In this document: piece after piece, positions 1 through 9,248 of the stretch
Layout of the letters: every line of letters begins with the position of its first letter
Position numbering within the stretch: the first letter of the stretch is position 1
Source of the DNA: Xanthobacter agilis
Lineage (GTDB): Bacteria; Pseudomonadota; Alphaproteobacteria; Rhizobiales; Xanthobacteraceae
Assembly (NCBI RefSeq): GCF_021730435.1
Contig: NZ_JABWGX010000020.1
Coordinates: 25,115-89,114, forward strand
Direction of reading: 5' to 3'
DNA: 64,000 nucleotides
Translations under genes and position numbers: made by a program
The notes under the pieces: model-generated
Told to the model about the DNA's origin: nothing
The model's database searches: none
Seen by the model: only the letters and a program-made list of their open reading frames with translations

Positions 1-384
1 GTCCCGCAGCGCGCTGTCGAAGCGGTCGGCATATTGATCGAACAGGGTGCGCACGTAGGCGGCCGACATGGCCCCTTCCGCCGGCGCCTGCCCCAGGCGT
101 GCCAGCCGCAGACCGGCGCCGAGGGTGTCGTCGGCATCGCAGGCGCGGGCCGTGGCGAACGCTTCCGCCGCGCCCGCCGCATCGCCGGCGGCTTGACGGG
201 CCTCGCCCAGCAGGAACCACGCGGCGGCGAAGCCGGGCGCGGCGGCCACCGTGTCGGCGAGCAGGTCGGCGGCTGCCGGCCAATCGCCTTCGTCGCACAG
301 GGCGCGGGCCCAATCGAGGCGGCGATCGAGGGCGGGATCGCCCGAACTGGCGGAATGGGGAAGAGCGGCCACGGGACCTCGCAC
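1..384 (-). CDS. TPR-containing SAM-dependent methyltransferase, 3' part outside the window
   Basis: The visible 128 residues are the N-terminal part of a protein that continues beyond position 1. They read as helical TPR-like segments (for example ARALCDEGDWPAAADLLAD and AWFLLGEARQAAGDAAGA) and then FDQYADRFDSALRD, the stretch that normally leads into the class I methyltransferase domain of the TPR-methyltransferase family. The methyltransferase domain itself lies outside the window, so its activity is inferred from this junction. The start is uncertain: GTG at 384 or GTG at 372, the latter with GAGG just upstream. A nearby ATG at 403 is in another frame. The gene diverges from the exonuclease gene over about 46 bp that hold a palindromic TATATA which could serve as a shared -10 region. 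Confidence 0.7.
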   Translation of the reverse strand, partial: MRGPVAALPHSASSGDPALDRRLDWARALCDEGDWPAAADLLADTVAAAPGFAAAWFLLGEARQAAGDAAGAAEAFATARACDADDTLGAGLRLARLGQAPAEGAMSAAYVRTLFDQYADRFDSALRD

Positions 385-430
385 GTTCAGTTGCGCTTCC
401 CATATATAAGCCTCCCCCGCGAGACCAGCC

Positions 431-1453
431 GTGCGCCCCGAAGACCTGCTCTGCCCCTCCCCGAAGGGCCTGTATTGCCCCGCCGGGGACTTCCATGTGG
501 ACCCGGTGCGGGTGGTGCCGCGCGCCGTCATCACCCATGGCCATTCCGACCACGCCCGCGCCGGCCATGGCCGGGTGCTCGCCACCCGCGAGACGCTCGA
601 CCTGATGGCGCTGCGGCTGGGCCCCAATTTCGCCGCGGCGCAGGAGGCCCTCGACTATGGCACACCGGTGGAGATCGGCGGGGTCACCGTCAGCCTCCAC
701 CCGGCCGGTCATGTGCTGGGCTCGGCCCAGGTGCGGCTGGAGAAAGACGGCCTCGTGATCGTGGTGTCCGGTGATTACAAGGATGTGCCGGACCCCACCT
801 GTACCCCCTTCGAGCCGGTGCGGTGCCATGTGTTCGTCTCGGAGGCCACCTTCGGCCTGCCGGTGTTCCGCCATCCCGATGCGGCGGCGGAGGTGGACAA
901 GCTTCTGGCCTCCGTCGCCTTGTTTCCGGAGCGCACCCATCTTCTGGGCGCCTATTCGCTCGGCAAGGCGCAGCGGCTGATGGCGCTGATCCGCCAGAGG
1001 GGATATGCGGCGGCGCTCCATCTGCATGGGGCGTTGGCCCCCATCACCGATTATTACGCGAGCCGGGGCCTGGATTTCGGCCTCCTGGAGCCGGTGGCCG
1101 ACACGCACCGGAAGGCGCTGCCCGGGGCCATCGTCATCGCGCCGCCCATGGCCATGACGGATCTGTGGGCGCGGGGCTTCGCCGATCCCATCACCTGCTT
1201 TGCCTCCGGCTGGATGCGGGTGCGCGCGCGGGCCCGCCAACGCGGCGTCGAACTGCCGCTGGTGGTGTCCGACCACGCCGATTGGGACGGCCTCACCGCC
1301 TCCATCCGCGCCACCGGCTGCGAGGAGCTGTGGGTCACCCACGGCGCCGAAGACGCCCTGGTCCATTGGGCCCAAAGCCGCCAGATCCGCGCCCGCCCGT
1401 TGCGGCTCGTGGCACCAGTCGGGGACGATGGGGCCGACCGCAGCGACGCATAG
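431..1453 (+). CDS. Ligase-associated DNA exonuclease (metallo-beta-lactamase fold)
   Basis: This 340-residue protein belongs to the metallo-beta-lactamase/beta-CASP family of putative 3' exonucleases usually encoded beside an ATP-dependent DNA ligase. The metal-binding motif HGHSDH lies at residues 36-41. A second metal-site aspartate is in VVSGDYKDVPD, and a late histidine is in VVSDHADWDGL. The N-terminus RPEDLLCPSPKGLYCPAGDF is typical of this ligase-associated group. It starts with GTG at 431 behind a weak GCGAG. Its usual partner ligase does not follow: the next gene downstream is a convergent phosphatase. The function (end processing in DNA repair) is taken from the family, not shown here. 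Confidence 0.85.
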   Translation: MRPEDLLCPSPKGLYCPAGDFHVDPVRVVPRAVITHGHSDHARAGHGRVLATRETLDLMALRLGPNFAAAQEALDYGTPVEIGGVTVSLHPAGHVLGSAQVRLEKDGLVIVVSGDYKDVPDPTCTPFEPVRCHVFVSEATFGLPVFRHPDAAAEVDKLLASVALFPERTHLLGAYSLGKAQRLMALIRQRGYAAALHLHGALAPITDYYASRGLDFGLLEPVADTHRKALPGAIVIAPPMAMTDLWARGFADPITCFASGWMRVRARARQRGVELPLVVSDHADWDGLTASIRATGCEELWVTHGAEDALVHWAQSRQIRARPLRLVAPVGDDGADRSDA

Positions 1454-1652
1454 CCCCGGCGCGGACGATTCAACGCCGTCGGCCGGCGCACATCCGTCCG
1501 CCTTGGCCGGCGCCAATCGCTCCCGGCGATCGGGCCGCCACTCGGTTTCCTGGCGAGACCTGAGGCGTCGCGCGACAGCGCCTAGGTCATTTCCGGCGAA
1601 CCCAGGTTCTCTGGAAATGCTCTAACTATTTGTTTTTTCGGAAATTCCGGAC

Positions 1653-1675
1653 GCAAAACCGCGTCGCGTTTTTGC
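1653..1675. terminator. Inverted repeat between convergent exonuclease and phoX genes
   Basis: Arms of 10 bases (GCAAAACCGC and GCGTTTTTGC, one mismatch) flank a 3-base loop, 10 bases past the phoX stop codon. There is no clean U-tract on either side, so its role as a terminator is an inference from position between convergent genes. Confidence 0.35.
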
Positions 1676-1685
1676 CGCTATTGCC

Positions 1686-3698
1686 CTAGCTGCCCACCGG
1701 TCCTCCGCCCTTGCGGGTGATGGCCACGACCGAGGGGCGCGGCGGCATGTCGGGGGCGAAATCGGGCCAGCGGGTGGAGGGGGCGTCGAAGCTGGAGACG
1801 CGGCCATCCTGGCTCTCGCCGGGATGCTGCACGGCAACGAACAAGGTGGTGTCGTCGGCGGTGAAGAACGGGCCGCACAATTCAGCTCCGATCGGCACCG
1901 AGACCAGACGCTTGGCGGTGCCGCGCGCCGGACCCTCGGTTTCCAGGGCGAACAGGCCATCGGTGCGGTCGGTGGCGCGCGGGGTGTTGCCATCGGTGGC
2001 GATCCACAGCCGGCCCTGGTGGTCCACCGCGCAATTGTCGGGATTGCCGAACCAGCCGAACGCCGTGGTGGCCGGGGAGAAGACCGCCCCGCCCTCGGCC
2101 TTGGCGGGATCGCCGCAGCGCACCAGGACATCCCAGGTGAAGGCGCGGGCGGCATGGTCGCCGCCGGCGGGCGTGATCTCCAGAATATGCCCATGGATGT
2201 TCTTCGCCCGCGGATTGGCCGGCTCCACCTCCATCTCGGTCCGCGTGTCGTTGGCGGTGAGCATCACATAGACCTTGTTGGTCTTGGGGTTTGCCTCCAC
2301 ATCCTCGGGGCGGTCCATGCGGGTGGCGCCCAGATGGGTGGCGGCGAGGCGCGCATGCACCAGCACCTGAGCCTGATCGGCAAAGCCGTTGGCCGGGGTG
2401 AGCGGGCCTTGCCCGAACACCAGGTCACGCCATTCGCCACTGCCGTCGCCATGGAACACTGCCACCGAGAGCGTGCCTGCGTCCAGCAGGTCGCGATTGG
2501 CGGCGCGGTCGGAGGGGTCCACCTTGGCACGGGAGACGAAGCGGTAAACATGCTCCATCTTCTGGTCGTCGCCGAGATAGACCACATAGCGGCCATCGCC
2601 ATTGGTGAGGCCGGCGGCGCCCTCATGCTTCATGCGGCCGAGGGCCGTGCGCTTCTTGGGCGGCGCGGAAGGATCAAGGGGGTCGATCTCCACCACCCAG
2701 CCGAAGCGGTTGGGTTCGTTGGGCTCTTTCTGGAGGTCGAAGCGGTCGTGGTAGCGTGCCCAGGCGGTGGCATTGCCGGGGATCGCGTAGCGCTTCAGCG
2801 CCTCCGCGTCCGCCAGGCCGTCGCGGGTGCCGGAGAAATAGGAATTAATGTTCTCCTCACACGACAGCCATGTGCCCCAGGGCGTCACGCCGCCGGAACA
2901 ATTGTTCAGCATGCCCTTGACGGTTCGCCCGTGCGGATCGGCCGAGGTGACAAGCCAGCGGGAGCCGGCGGCCGGGCCGGTGAGCGCCATCGGGGTTTCG
3001 GCGGTGATGCGCCGCGCATGGGGCGAGCCCGCCACCACTTGCCAGCGTCCGTCCATCCGGGCGATCTCCAACACCGAACCGCCGTGGGCCGCCATCTCGA
3101 TGTCCACCCGCGCGCGGGTCATGTCGGGAAACCCGGTCTTCGCCGTCTGCGCGCCGATGCCGGGGAACATCAGCTCCTCATTGGTATATTCGTGATTGAC
3201 CACCAGCAGGGCCCGGCGCGCCGGATCGTGTTCAGGCAGCGGAATGACGCCGATGAAGTCGTTGTTGTAGCCGAATTGCCGGGCTTGCGCCTCCGGGCTC
3301 TGCGCATGCGGGTCGAAGGCCGGGGCGTCGGGCAGGACCGGGTCGCCCCAGCGCACCAGCACCTGTGCATCGTGCCCTTCCGCCACATGGATGGTGGCAT
3401 CGGCCGGCGCGGTCAGTTCTGCGAACGGAAAGCGATCGACGGCCGTGTCGTCCGCGTCGGCCGCGCGCGCGGCCGTGGTGCCCACAGCCGTTGCGAGGGA
3501 GGAAAGCCCCGCGCCGAGCGCGGCGACGCCCAGGAGCCCCCTGATAAGGTCGCGGCGGCCGAGCCGCTCCGCCAGAACGTCGCCGAAGGTGGCGCCGGGT
3601 GGGCTCGCTGGCTGGTCGTCCGCCGCCGCCTTGAAGCGGGCGCTGGGAACGAAAGGCGCGTCGGCCGCTGCGCCATTGGGGGCTCTGCGGATGGCCAT
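1686..3698 (-). CDS. phoX: PhoX family (DUF839) alkaline phosphatase, Tat-exported
   Basis: The 670-residue product is a PhoX-type phosphatase, a Ca/Fe-dependent periplasmic enzyme family that releases phosphate from organic esters. A twin-arginine signal sits unusually deep: RRDLIRGLLG at residues 48-57, then a hydrophobic stretch and likely cleavage near ARA at about 79. Family blocks are present: NHEYTNEELMF, GTWLSCEENINSYF (with the paired Glu of the metal site), GRMKHEGAAG, and a C-terminal DNCAVDHQGRLWIATDG. The start at 3698 (MAIRRAPNG) has GGGAGG six bases upstream. The reading frame stays open further upstream but without family similarity. No convincing Pho box was found in the 156 bp before it. 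The substrate range cannot be told from sequence. Confidence 0.88.
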   Translation of the reverse strand: MAIRRAPNGAAADAPFVPSARFKAAADDQPASPPGATFGDVLAERLGRRDLIRGLLGVAALGAGLSSLATAVGTTAARAADADDTAVDRFPFAELTAPADATIHVAEGHDAQVLVRWGDPVLPDAPAFDPHAQSPEAQARQFGYNNDFIGVIPLPEHDPARRALLVVNHEYTNEELMFPGIGAQTAKTGFPDMTRARVDIEMAAHGGSVLEIARMDGRWQVVAGSPHARRITAETPMALTGPAAGSRWLVTSADPHGRTVKGMLNNCSGGVTPWGTWLSCEENINSYFSGTRDGLADAEALKRYAIPGNATAWARYHDRFDLQKEPNEPNRFGWVVEIDPLDPSAPPKKRTALGRMKHEGAAGLTNGDGRYVVYLGDDQKMEHVYRFVSRAKVDPSDRAANRDLLDAGTLSVAVFHGDGSGEWRDLVFGQGPLTPANGFADQAQVLVHARLAATHLGATRMDRPEDVEANPKTNKVYVMLTANDTRTEMEVEPANPRAKNIHGHILEITPAGGDHAARAFTWDVLVRCGDPAKAEGGAVFSPATTAFGWFGNPDNCAVDHQGRLWIATDGNTPRATDRTDGLFALETEGPARGTAKRLVSVPIGAELCGPFFTADDTTLFVAVQHPGESQDGRVSSFDAPSTRWPDFAPDMPPRPSVVAITRKGGGPVGS

Positions 3699-3854
3699 GG
3701 CGGACCTCCCAGGTTGGCCGCAGGCAATCCCGCCCATGTAGCGGCGGAAGGTGACATGCGCATTACGCAAGGGGATGCCGGGCCGCGCTCGCGTTGGTGG
3801 AAGCCGGTCGCCCCGCCGCATTCGGCGCGGTCTGCTGGCGCGGCGACGCTGGCC

Positions 3855-4835
3855 TCAGCGTTCCGCCTTCTGCGGACGGGCCATCAGGGCCTCGATGGCA
3901 CCTTCGACCGTCAGGCGATGCTGGAGCACCGCATCCACGGCCGCGCTCACCGGCATGTCCACATCCCGGGCCCGCGCCATCTCCACCAGCACGCCGGCGG
4001 TAAAGGCACCTTCCGCCAGCTTGTCGGGCGTCGCCGCCCCGGAGCCAAGCGCCGCGCCGAAGGCGAAATTGCGCGATTGCGGGCCGGAGGTGGTGAGGAT
4101 CAGGTCGCCGAGGCCGGACAGGCCGGTCATGGTTTCCGCCCGCCCACCATAGGCCTTGGCGAAGCGTGTCAGCTCGGCGAAGCCGCGCGCCACCAGCGCC
4201 GCGCCCGCGCTCGCCCCGAGCTTGCGCCCCGCCACGATACCGGCGGCGATGGCCAGCACGTTCTTGGTGGCGCCGCCGATCTCCACCCCGCGCACGTCGG
4301 TGGAAAAATAAAGCCGCAGGGTGGACGAGCCGAGGGCATCGCACAAAGCGGAGGCAAGGGCGGCTTCGCTGCTCGCCAGGGTGACGGCGGTGGGCAGGCC
4401 CGCCGCCACGTCGCTGGCGAAGCTGGGCCCGGACAGCACGGCCGGCACCGCCGTCGGCGCCGCTTCGGCGATGACCTCGGTGATGAAGGCCCGGCTGCCG
4501 CGCTCGATGCCCTTGGCGCAGGACACCACCGGCGTGCCGGGCGCGATCAGGGGGGCGAGGTCCTGCGCCACGGCGCGGCACGCCTGCGCCGGCACCACCA
4601 ACAGCAGCGCGTCGCAGGCCGCCGCCTGGGCAAGATCGGCGGTGGGGGTCACGCGGGGATCGAGGGCGATGCCCGGCAAGGCATGGCGATTCTCCCGCTG
4701 CGCCGCCATGGCCGCCGCCGCCTGGGCGTCGCGCGTGTAGAGGCACACCTGCCGTCCGGCGCGGGCGGCGGCATTGGCGAGCGCCGTGCCCCAGGCGCCG
4801 GCACCCACGATGCCGATGGTGTCGAATGCCGGCAC
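3855..4835 (-). CDS. gpsA: NAD(P)H-dependent glycerol-3-phosphate dehydrogenase
   Basis: This 326-residue cytosolic enzyme reduces dihydroxyacetone phosphate to sn-glycerol 3-phosphate for phospholipid synthesis. The Rossmann motif GAGAWG is at residues 11-16. The family motifs [10 protein letters not shown] and [13 protein letters not shown], which carry the catalytic lysines, and a GLGDLILT block are present. It starts with GTG at 4835, only two bases after the tsaD stop codon, so the two genes are almost certainly co-transcribed and probably translationally coupled. Length and domain order are normal for GpsA. Confidence 0.95.
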   Translation of the reverse strand: MPAFDTIGIVGAGAWGTALANAAARAGRQVCLYTRDAQAAAAMAAQRENRHALPGIALDPRVTPTADLAQAAACDALLLVVPAQACRAVAQDLAPLIAPGTPVVSCAKGIERGSRAFITEVIAEAAPTAVPAVLSGPSFASDVAAGLPTAVTLASSEAALASALCDALGSSTLRLYFSTDVRGVEIGGATKNVLAIAAGIVAGRKLGASAGAALVARGFAELTRFAKAYGGRAETMTGLSGLGDLILTTSGPQSRNFAFGAALGSGAATPDKLAEGAFTAGVLVEMARARDVDMPVSAAVDAVLQHRLTVEGAIEALMARPQKAER

Positions 4836-4837
4836 GA

Positions 4838-5908
4838 TCAGGCCCGTGCGTGGGGCGAGGCCGCCGCAACGGGATCGAGCGGCCAGCGGGCGCGGGGGCT
4901 CACCTCCAGCGAATCATGCAGGCCGCGCGAGAGCCGCTCGGCCCCGGCCCAGGCGATCATGGCGCCGTTGTCGGTGCACAGGTCGGGGGCGGGCAGAGCG
5001 AAGCGGGTGTTGAGCTCCGCCGCCTGACGGGCGAGGGCCGCGCGAATGGCGCCGTTGGCGGCCACTCCGCCGGCCACCACCAGCGCGGTGGGGCCGCGCC
5101 CCAGCCGGTCGCGGAAGGCCCGCGCGCCCGCTTTCACCCGGTCCACGATCACCTCCACCACCGCCGCCTGAAAGCTCGCGCACAGGTCGGCCACGTCTTC
5201 GTCGGTGAGGGGGGCGAGCTTTTCCGCCTCCAGCCGCACGGCGGTCTTGAGGCCCGACAGCGAGAAGTCCGGCTCGCGCCGGCCCAGCATGGGGCGGGGA
5301 AAGGCGAAGCGATCAGCATGGCCCTGGGCCGCCTGGGCCTCCACCTGGGGGCCGCCCGGATAGGGCAGGCTCAGCATCTTCGCGACCTTGTCGAAGGCTT
5401 CGCCCACGGCGTCGTCAAGGGTGGTGCCAAGCCGCGTGTAGCGGCCCACATCCTCCACCGCCAGCAATTGGGTGTGGCCGCCGGAGACCAGCAGCAGCAG
5501 ATAGGGGAACGCCACCCCATCGGTGAGGCGGGCGGTAAGGGCGTGGGCCTCCAGGTGATTCACCGCCACCAGCGGCTTGCGGGCGGCAAGGGCGATCGCC
5601 TTGGCGGTGGTGAGCCCGACGATGACCCCGCCGATGAGGCCCGGCCCCGCCGCCGCCGCGATGCCGGACAGCTCGGAGAAGGACAAATTCGCCTGCCGCA
5701 TCGCCTCGGCGATGACATGGTCGAGGATTTCCACATGGGCGCGCGCGGCGATCTCCGGCACCACGCCGCCATAGGGCGAATGAATGGCAATCTGCGAACG
5801 GATCACGTTGGAGCGGATGTCGCTGGCGCCCGACGACGAGCGGGCGACCACCGCCGCGGAGGTCTCGTCGCAGGTGGTCTCGATGCCGAGAACGAGAAGA
5901 TCCGCCAA
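4838..5908 (-). CDS. tsaD: tRNA N6-threonylcarbamoyladenosine transferase subunit TsaD
   Basis: TsaD (Kae1/Qri7 family) transfers the threonylcarbamoyl group to A37 of ANN-decoding tRNAs. The metal-binding NHLEAH motif is at about residues 117-122. The nucleotide-binding blocks [19 protein letters not shown] and DNGAMIAW are all present. I chose the TTG at 5908 because it gives the usual N-terminus ([16 protein letters not shown]), sits behind a G-rich ribosome site, and yields 356 residues. The frame is open upstream but that part does not resemble the family and would overlap the divergent hemC gene. It forms a tight pair with gpsA. Confidence 0.93.
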   Translation of the reverse strand: MADLLVLGIETTCDETSAAVVARSSSGASDIRSNVIRSQIAIHSPYGGVVPEIAARAHVEILDHVIAEAMRQANLSFSELSGIAAAAGPGLIGGVIVGLTTAKAIALAARKPLVAVNHLEAHALTARLTDGVAFPYLLLLVSGGHTQLLAVEDVGRYTRLGTTLDDAVGEAFDKVAKMLSLPYPGGPQVEAQAAQGHADRFAFPRPMLGRREPDFSLSGLKTAVRLEAEKLAPLTDEDVADLCASFQAAVVEVIVDRVKAGARAFRDRLGRGPTALVVAGGVAANGAIRAALARQAAELNTRFALPAPDLCTDNGAMIAWAGAERLSRGLHDSLEVSPRARWPLDPVAAASPHARA

Positions 5909-5983
5909 ATTGCCCCCGCTTTCCGCGCTGCGCCGGAACGCCGCTCTACCCCGATTTGATTCCTGCGAGCATTGTACGCGCCC

Positions 5984-6961
5984 ATGAGCGCAGACACGAA
6001 CATCCAAACAAGCCCGTCCCCCGCATCCGCGTCAAAAGCCGTCGCGCCGCGCCTGCGCATCGGCACGCGCGGTAGCCCGCTGGCCCTCTGGCAGGCCCAT
6101 GCGGTCCAGGCGGCGCTGGCCGCCGCCCTTGGCCGTCCGGCGGAGGGGATCGCCATCGAGATCATCCGCACCACCGGCGACACGATCCAGGATCGCGCCC
6201 TTTCGGAAGCCGGCGGCAAGGGCCTTTTCACCAAGGAAATCGAGGACGCCCTGCTGGAGGGGCGCATCGACCTCGCCGTGCATTCGGCCAAGGATGTGGC
6301 CACCGTGCTGCCGGAAGGCCTGCACCTTTCCGGCTACCTGCCGCGCGCCGACGTGCGCGACGCCCTCATCCTGAAGCGCGGCGCGGGTCTTGATGACCTG
6401 CCGGCGGGCGCGAAGGTGGGCACCGCCTCGCTGCGCCGCGCGGCACAGATGAAGCGCCTGCGCCCGGATCTGAAGGTGGAGCTGCTGCGCGGCAATGTGC
6501 ACACCCGCCTTGCCCGCGTGCGCGAGGGGGATTTCGACGCCACCCTGCTCGCGTTCGCCGGCCTCTCCCGCCTCGGCCTCGCCCACGAGGCCAACGCGGT
6601 GCTGGAGACCCGCAGCTTCCTGCCGGCCGTGGGTCAGGGGGCGGTGGCCATCGAATGCCGGGTGGCGGATGCCGCGACCAATGCCGCCATCGCGGCCATC
6701 GCCTGCCGCGACACCGGCATCGCGCTTGCGGCCGAGCGGGCGTTTCTCGCTGCCCTCGACGGCTCCTGCCGCACCCCCATCGCCGGGCTTGCCACTGTGG
6801 AGGGAGATCTGGTGCGGCTCGCGGGGCTGGTGCTCGCCCTCGACGGCTCCGACGCCGCCGAGACCGAGGACAGCGCGCCGATCGCGGAGGCCGCCGCCCT
6901 GGGCGCCCGCTGCGGAGGGCGGCTGCGGGACAGCGCGCCGGCCAGGGCCTTGGGTCTGTGA
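5984..6961 (+). CDS. hemC: Hydroxymethylbilane synthase (porphobilinogen deaminase)
   Basis: HemC joins four porphobilinogen units into hydroxymethylbilane in the cytosol. The protein has 325 residues with the expected blocks: [11 protein letters not shown] (27-37), VHSAKDVAT with the catalytic Asp near 104, [10 protein letters not shown], and SCRTPIAGL, where Cys262 carries the dipyrromethane cofactor. I used the ATG at 5984; a TTG at 5972 is an in-frame alternative. The ribosome site is weak. It is the first gene of a hemC-hemD-mic60-hemY operon and diverges from tsaD over only 75 bp. Confidence 0.95.
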   Translation: MSADTNIQTSPSPASASKAVAPRLRIGTRGSPLALWQAHAVQAALAAALGRPAEGIAIEIIRTTGDTIQDRALSEAGGKGLFTKEIEDALLEGRIDLAVHSAKDVATVLPEGLHLSGYLPRADVRDALILKRGAGLDDLPAGAKVGTASLRRAAQMKRLRPDLKVELLRGNVHTRLARVREGDFDATLLAFAGLSRLGLAHEANAVLETRSFLPAVGQGAVAIECRVADAATNAAIAAIACRDTGIALAAERAFLAALDGSCRTPIAGLATVEGDLVRLAGLVLALDGSDAAETEDSAPIAEAAALGARCGGRLRDSAPARALGL

Positions 6962-6998
6962 GCAAACCGGGCCTGCGCGCGAACGGGACACGATCATC

Positions 6999-7697
6999 AT
7001 GCATTTCCTGATTACCCGCCCGGAACCCGCCGCCACCCAGACGGCGGAACGCCTGCGCAAGCTCGGCCACGCGGTCACGGTGGATCCCATGCTGCGCATC
7101 GCGGCCACCACGGCGCCCCTGCCCACCGGGCCGTTCGATGCGGTGGCCTTCACCTCCATCAATGGCGTGACGGCGTTTGCCGCCCATCCGCAGGGGCGAG
7201 AGCTGTTCCATCTGCCGGCCTTTGCGGTGGGCACCCGCACCGCCAAGGCGGCGCGGGCCGCAGGGTTCACCCATGTCACCGATTGCGCGGGCGATGCCGA
7301 CGCCCTTGCCGGCCGCCTGGCCGAAGCGCTGCCCAAGGGCGCGCGGGTGCTTAATCCGGCGGGCGAGGACCGGGCGGCGGACCTCGCCGAGCTGCTGAAG
7401 GCGCCGGGTCTCGATCTGGTGCTCACCATCATCTATGCCGCCGAGCCGGCGGATGCGCTGTCGGAGGAGGCCCGCGCTGCCCTCGCGGCCGGGCACATCA
7501 ACGCCGCGCTGCATTTCTCGCAGCGCACGGTGAAGACGCTCCTCGCCTGCGTGACGGCGGCGGGGCTCACCCGCCAACTCGCCGGGGTGCGCGAATTCTG
7601 CCTGTCCGAGCAGGTGGGCGGACCTCTGGTCAAGGCCGGCTACCCCATCGAAGCGGCATCCGCGCCCAATGAGGATGCCCTGTTCGCGCTGTTCTGA
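6999..7697 (+). CDS. hemD: Uroporphyrinogen-III synthase
   Basis: The 232-residue protein cyclises hydroxymethylbilane with inversion of ring D. Like other HemD proteins it is weakly conserved. Recognisable features are the N-terminus MHFLITRPEPAATQTAERL, the FTSINGV block, and a C-terminal FSQRTVKTLL segment that matches the FSPRTA-like motif. It begins 37 bp after hemC, and its position between hemC and the Mic60 gene is the usual alphaproteobacterial order. The start ATG at 6999 lacks a strong Shine-Dalgarno sequence. Confidence 0.88.
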   Translation: MHFLITRPEPAATQTAERLRKLGHAVTVDPMLRIAATTAPLPTGPFDAVAFTSINGVTAFAAHPQGRELFHLPAFAVGTRTAKAARAAGFTHVTDCAGDADALAGRLAEALPKGARVLNPAGEDRAADLAELLKAPGLDLVLTIIYAAEPADALSEEARAALAAGHINAALHFSQRTVKTLLACVTAAGLTRQLAGVREFCLSEQVGGPLVKAGYPIEAASAPNEDALFALF

Positions 7698-7781
7698 TCG
7701 CGCTCCACCTGCCGAAGGTTGCGATGGACCGCCGGGCGGTCTATCCGAAGTATCCGGCGGATCGATCCCACGAGGAGGCCC

Positions 7782-9248
7782 ATGGCGAGCGATAATCCCA
7801 CGGCGGCTGGCGGCTCGTCCCGTCGTCCCCGCACTCCGCCGACCCTCGACCTGAAGGCCGAGGAGGTGCGCAGCGCCCCCGATTCCACGCCAGACGCAGG
7901 CGCGGCCCCCGCCGCTGATTCGCCCGCTGCCGCAGGTGCGTCCGAAGCCGGCGTTCCGATCACCGATGGCAGCGCGTCCGAGGCGGCGGTTTCGTCCGCG
8001 CCGGAAGCCTCGGCCTCCAGCGCGGATGACGCCGCGCCCGAGGTGGCGCTGACGGCCGGAGAACAAGGGGCCGGAGAACAGGGGGCGGAGAGCCCGTCCA
8101 CCGCAACCGCCACCCCACCGTCACCGGCCGCGCCGCGACGGGGCGGGGCCGGGACGGTGATCGCGGCTCTGGTCCTCGGGGCCTTGGCCGGCGGCGGCGC
8201 CGGTGGTGGCGTTCTCTATTACGCCATGCAGCATGCGCCGCAGCCGGCGCCGGTGGGCCTTTCGCCGCTCACCGCCCGCCTTTCGGTGCTGGAGGCACGC
8301 CCGGTGGCCGATCCGGCGGCGCTTGCCGCCCTGCGGCAGAGCCTCGGCCAGGCGGATGCACGCTTCGCCGCGCTCGATTCCGCGCTGGCGGCCCTGAAGG
8401 CGGCGCCCGCGTCCGCAGGTGCCGGCGCTGCCGCGACTGCGCCTAATGTGGATGCGCTGAAGGCGGCTCTCGCCAAGACCGAAGCGGCGGTGGCGGATGT
8501 GGCGTCGCGGGTGGATGTCCTCAAGACCAGCCAGGACACGCTGAAATCGGCCCAGGACGGCCTTCAGGCCTCGGTCGCGGCCGCCAATGCGGCGGCCCAG
8601 CAGGCGCAGGGACAGGCCCAGCAATTGGGGCCGCGCCTGGACGGGCTCACGGCCCATATCGACGCGGTGCGCAAAGAGGCGATCGACGCCGCCAGCGCTG
8701 CGGCCGCCATCAATCGCGGCGCGGCCGCCGTTTTGGTGCTCGGCACCTTGAAGCAATCCATCGACGCCGGCCGACCCTATGGACCCGAACTTGAGGCCGC
8801 CCGCGCCCTGCTCGGCCCCCGCGCGGCCCCGCTGGAGCCGTTCGCGGCCCTGGCGCAGACCGGCTTTCCGCCGCTGCCGAAGCTCGCGGATCAACTGGCC
8901 GTGGCGGGCGACGCCGCCATCGACGGCCTGACTCCGGCACCCGAGGCCCCGGCGGCCGATGCGTCGCTGATGACACGCTTTCTCGCCAGCGCCCAGAGCC
9001 TCGTCAAGGTGCGCCCCGCCGACGGCATGGACCCGGACAGCCTGCGCGGTGTGCTGAAGCGCGCGGTCGCCGACGTCCAGGCCGGAAACCTCGATACGGC
9101 GCAGGCGACATTGAAGCAGCTTCCGGCGCCGGTGCAGCAGAAGCTGGCCGCCGTGGTGGGCGAGATCGATGCCCGCCGTCGCGCGGCCGAGGCGGCTGCC
9201 ACGCTCTATCAGCAGGCGCTTGCCGCCATTTCGGGGAAAGCGCCGTGA
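7782..9248 (+). CDS. Mitofilin/Mic60-like inner membrane protein (COG4223)
   Basis: The 488-residue protein has an Ala/Pro-rich acidic N-terminal region (about residues 1-118), one membrane helix (about 122-148), a central coiled-coil region rich in Ala, Gln and Lys (about 200-320), and a C-terminal mitofilin-type helical domain. This architecture, and the place between hemD and hemY, identify the alphaproteobacterial homologue of mitochondrial Mic60, which shapes inner membrane curvature. The ATG at 7782 has GAGGAGG upstream; an upstream in-frame start would add 21 unrelated residues. Its stop overlaps the next start as GTGA, so the pair is translationally coupled. Whether this organism forms internal membranes cannot be told here. 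Confidence 0.8.
   Translation: MASDNPTAAGGSSRRPRTPPTLDLKAEEVRSAPDSTPDAGAAPAADSPAAAGASEAGVPITDGSASEAAVSSAPEASASSADDAAPEVALTAGEQGAGEQGAESPSTATATPPSPAAPRRGGAGTVIAALVLGALAGGGAGGGVLYYAMQHAPQPAPVGLSPLTARLSVLEARPVADPAALAALRQSLGQADARFAALDSALAALKAAPASAGAGAAATAPNVDALKAALAKTEAAVADVASRVDVLKTSQDTLKSAQDGLQASVAAANAAAQQAQGQAQQLGPRLDGLTAHIDAVRKEAIDAASAAAAINRGAAAVLVLGTLKQSIDAGRPYGPELEAARALLGPRAAPLEPFAALAQTGFPPLPKLADQLAVAGDAAIDGLTPAPEAPAADASLMTRFLASAQSLVKVRPADGMDPDSLRGVLKRAVADVQAGNLDTAQATLKQLPAPVQQKLAAVVGEIDARRRAAEAAATLYQQALAAISGKAP

Noticed and set aside
3699..3854. Pho box before phoX
   Set aside because: A single TGTCAC-like half site occurs near 3750, without the second direct repeat at 11-bp spacing.
1824..5027. 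A 1067-codon open frame antisense to phoX, gpsA and tsaD
   Set aside because: Same shadow effect; all three genes on the other strand are certain and the antisense product has no family.
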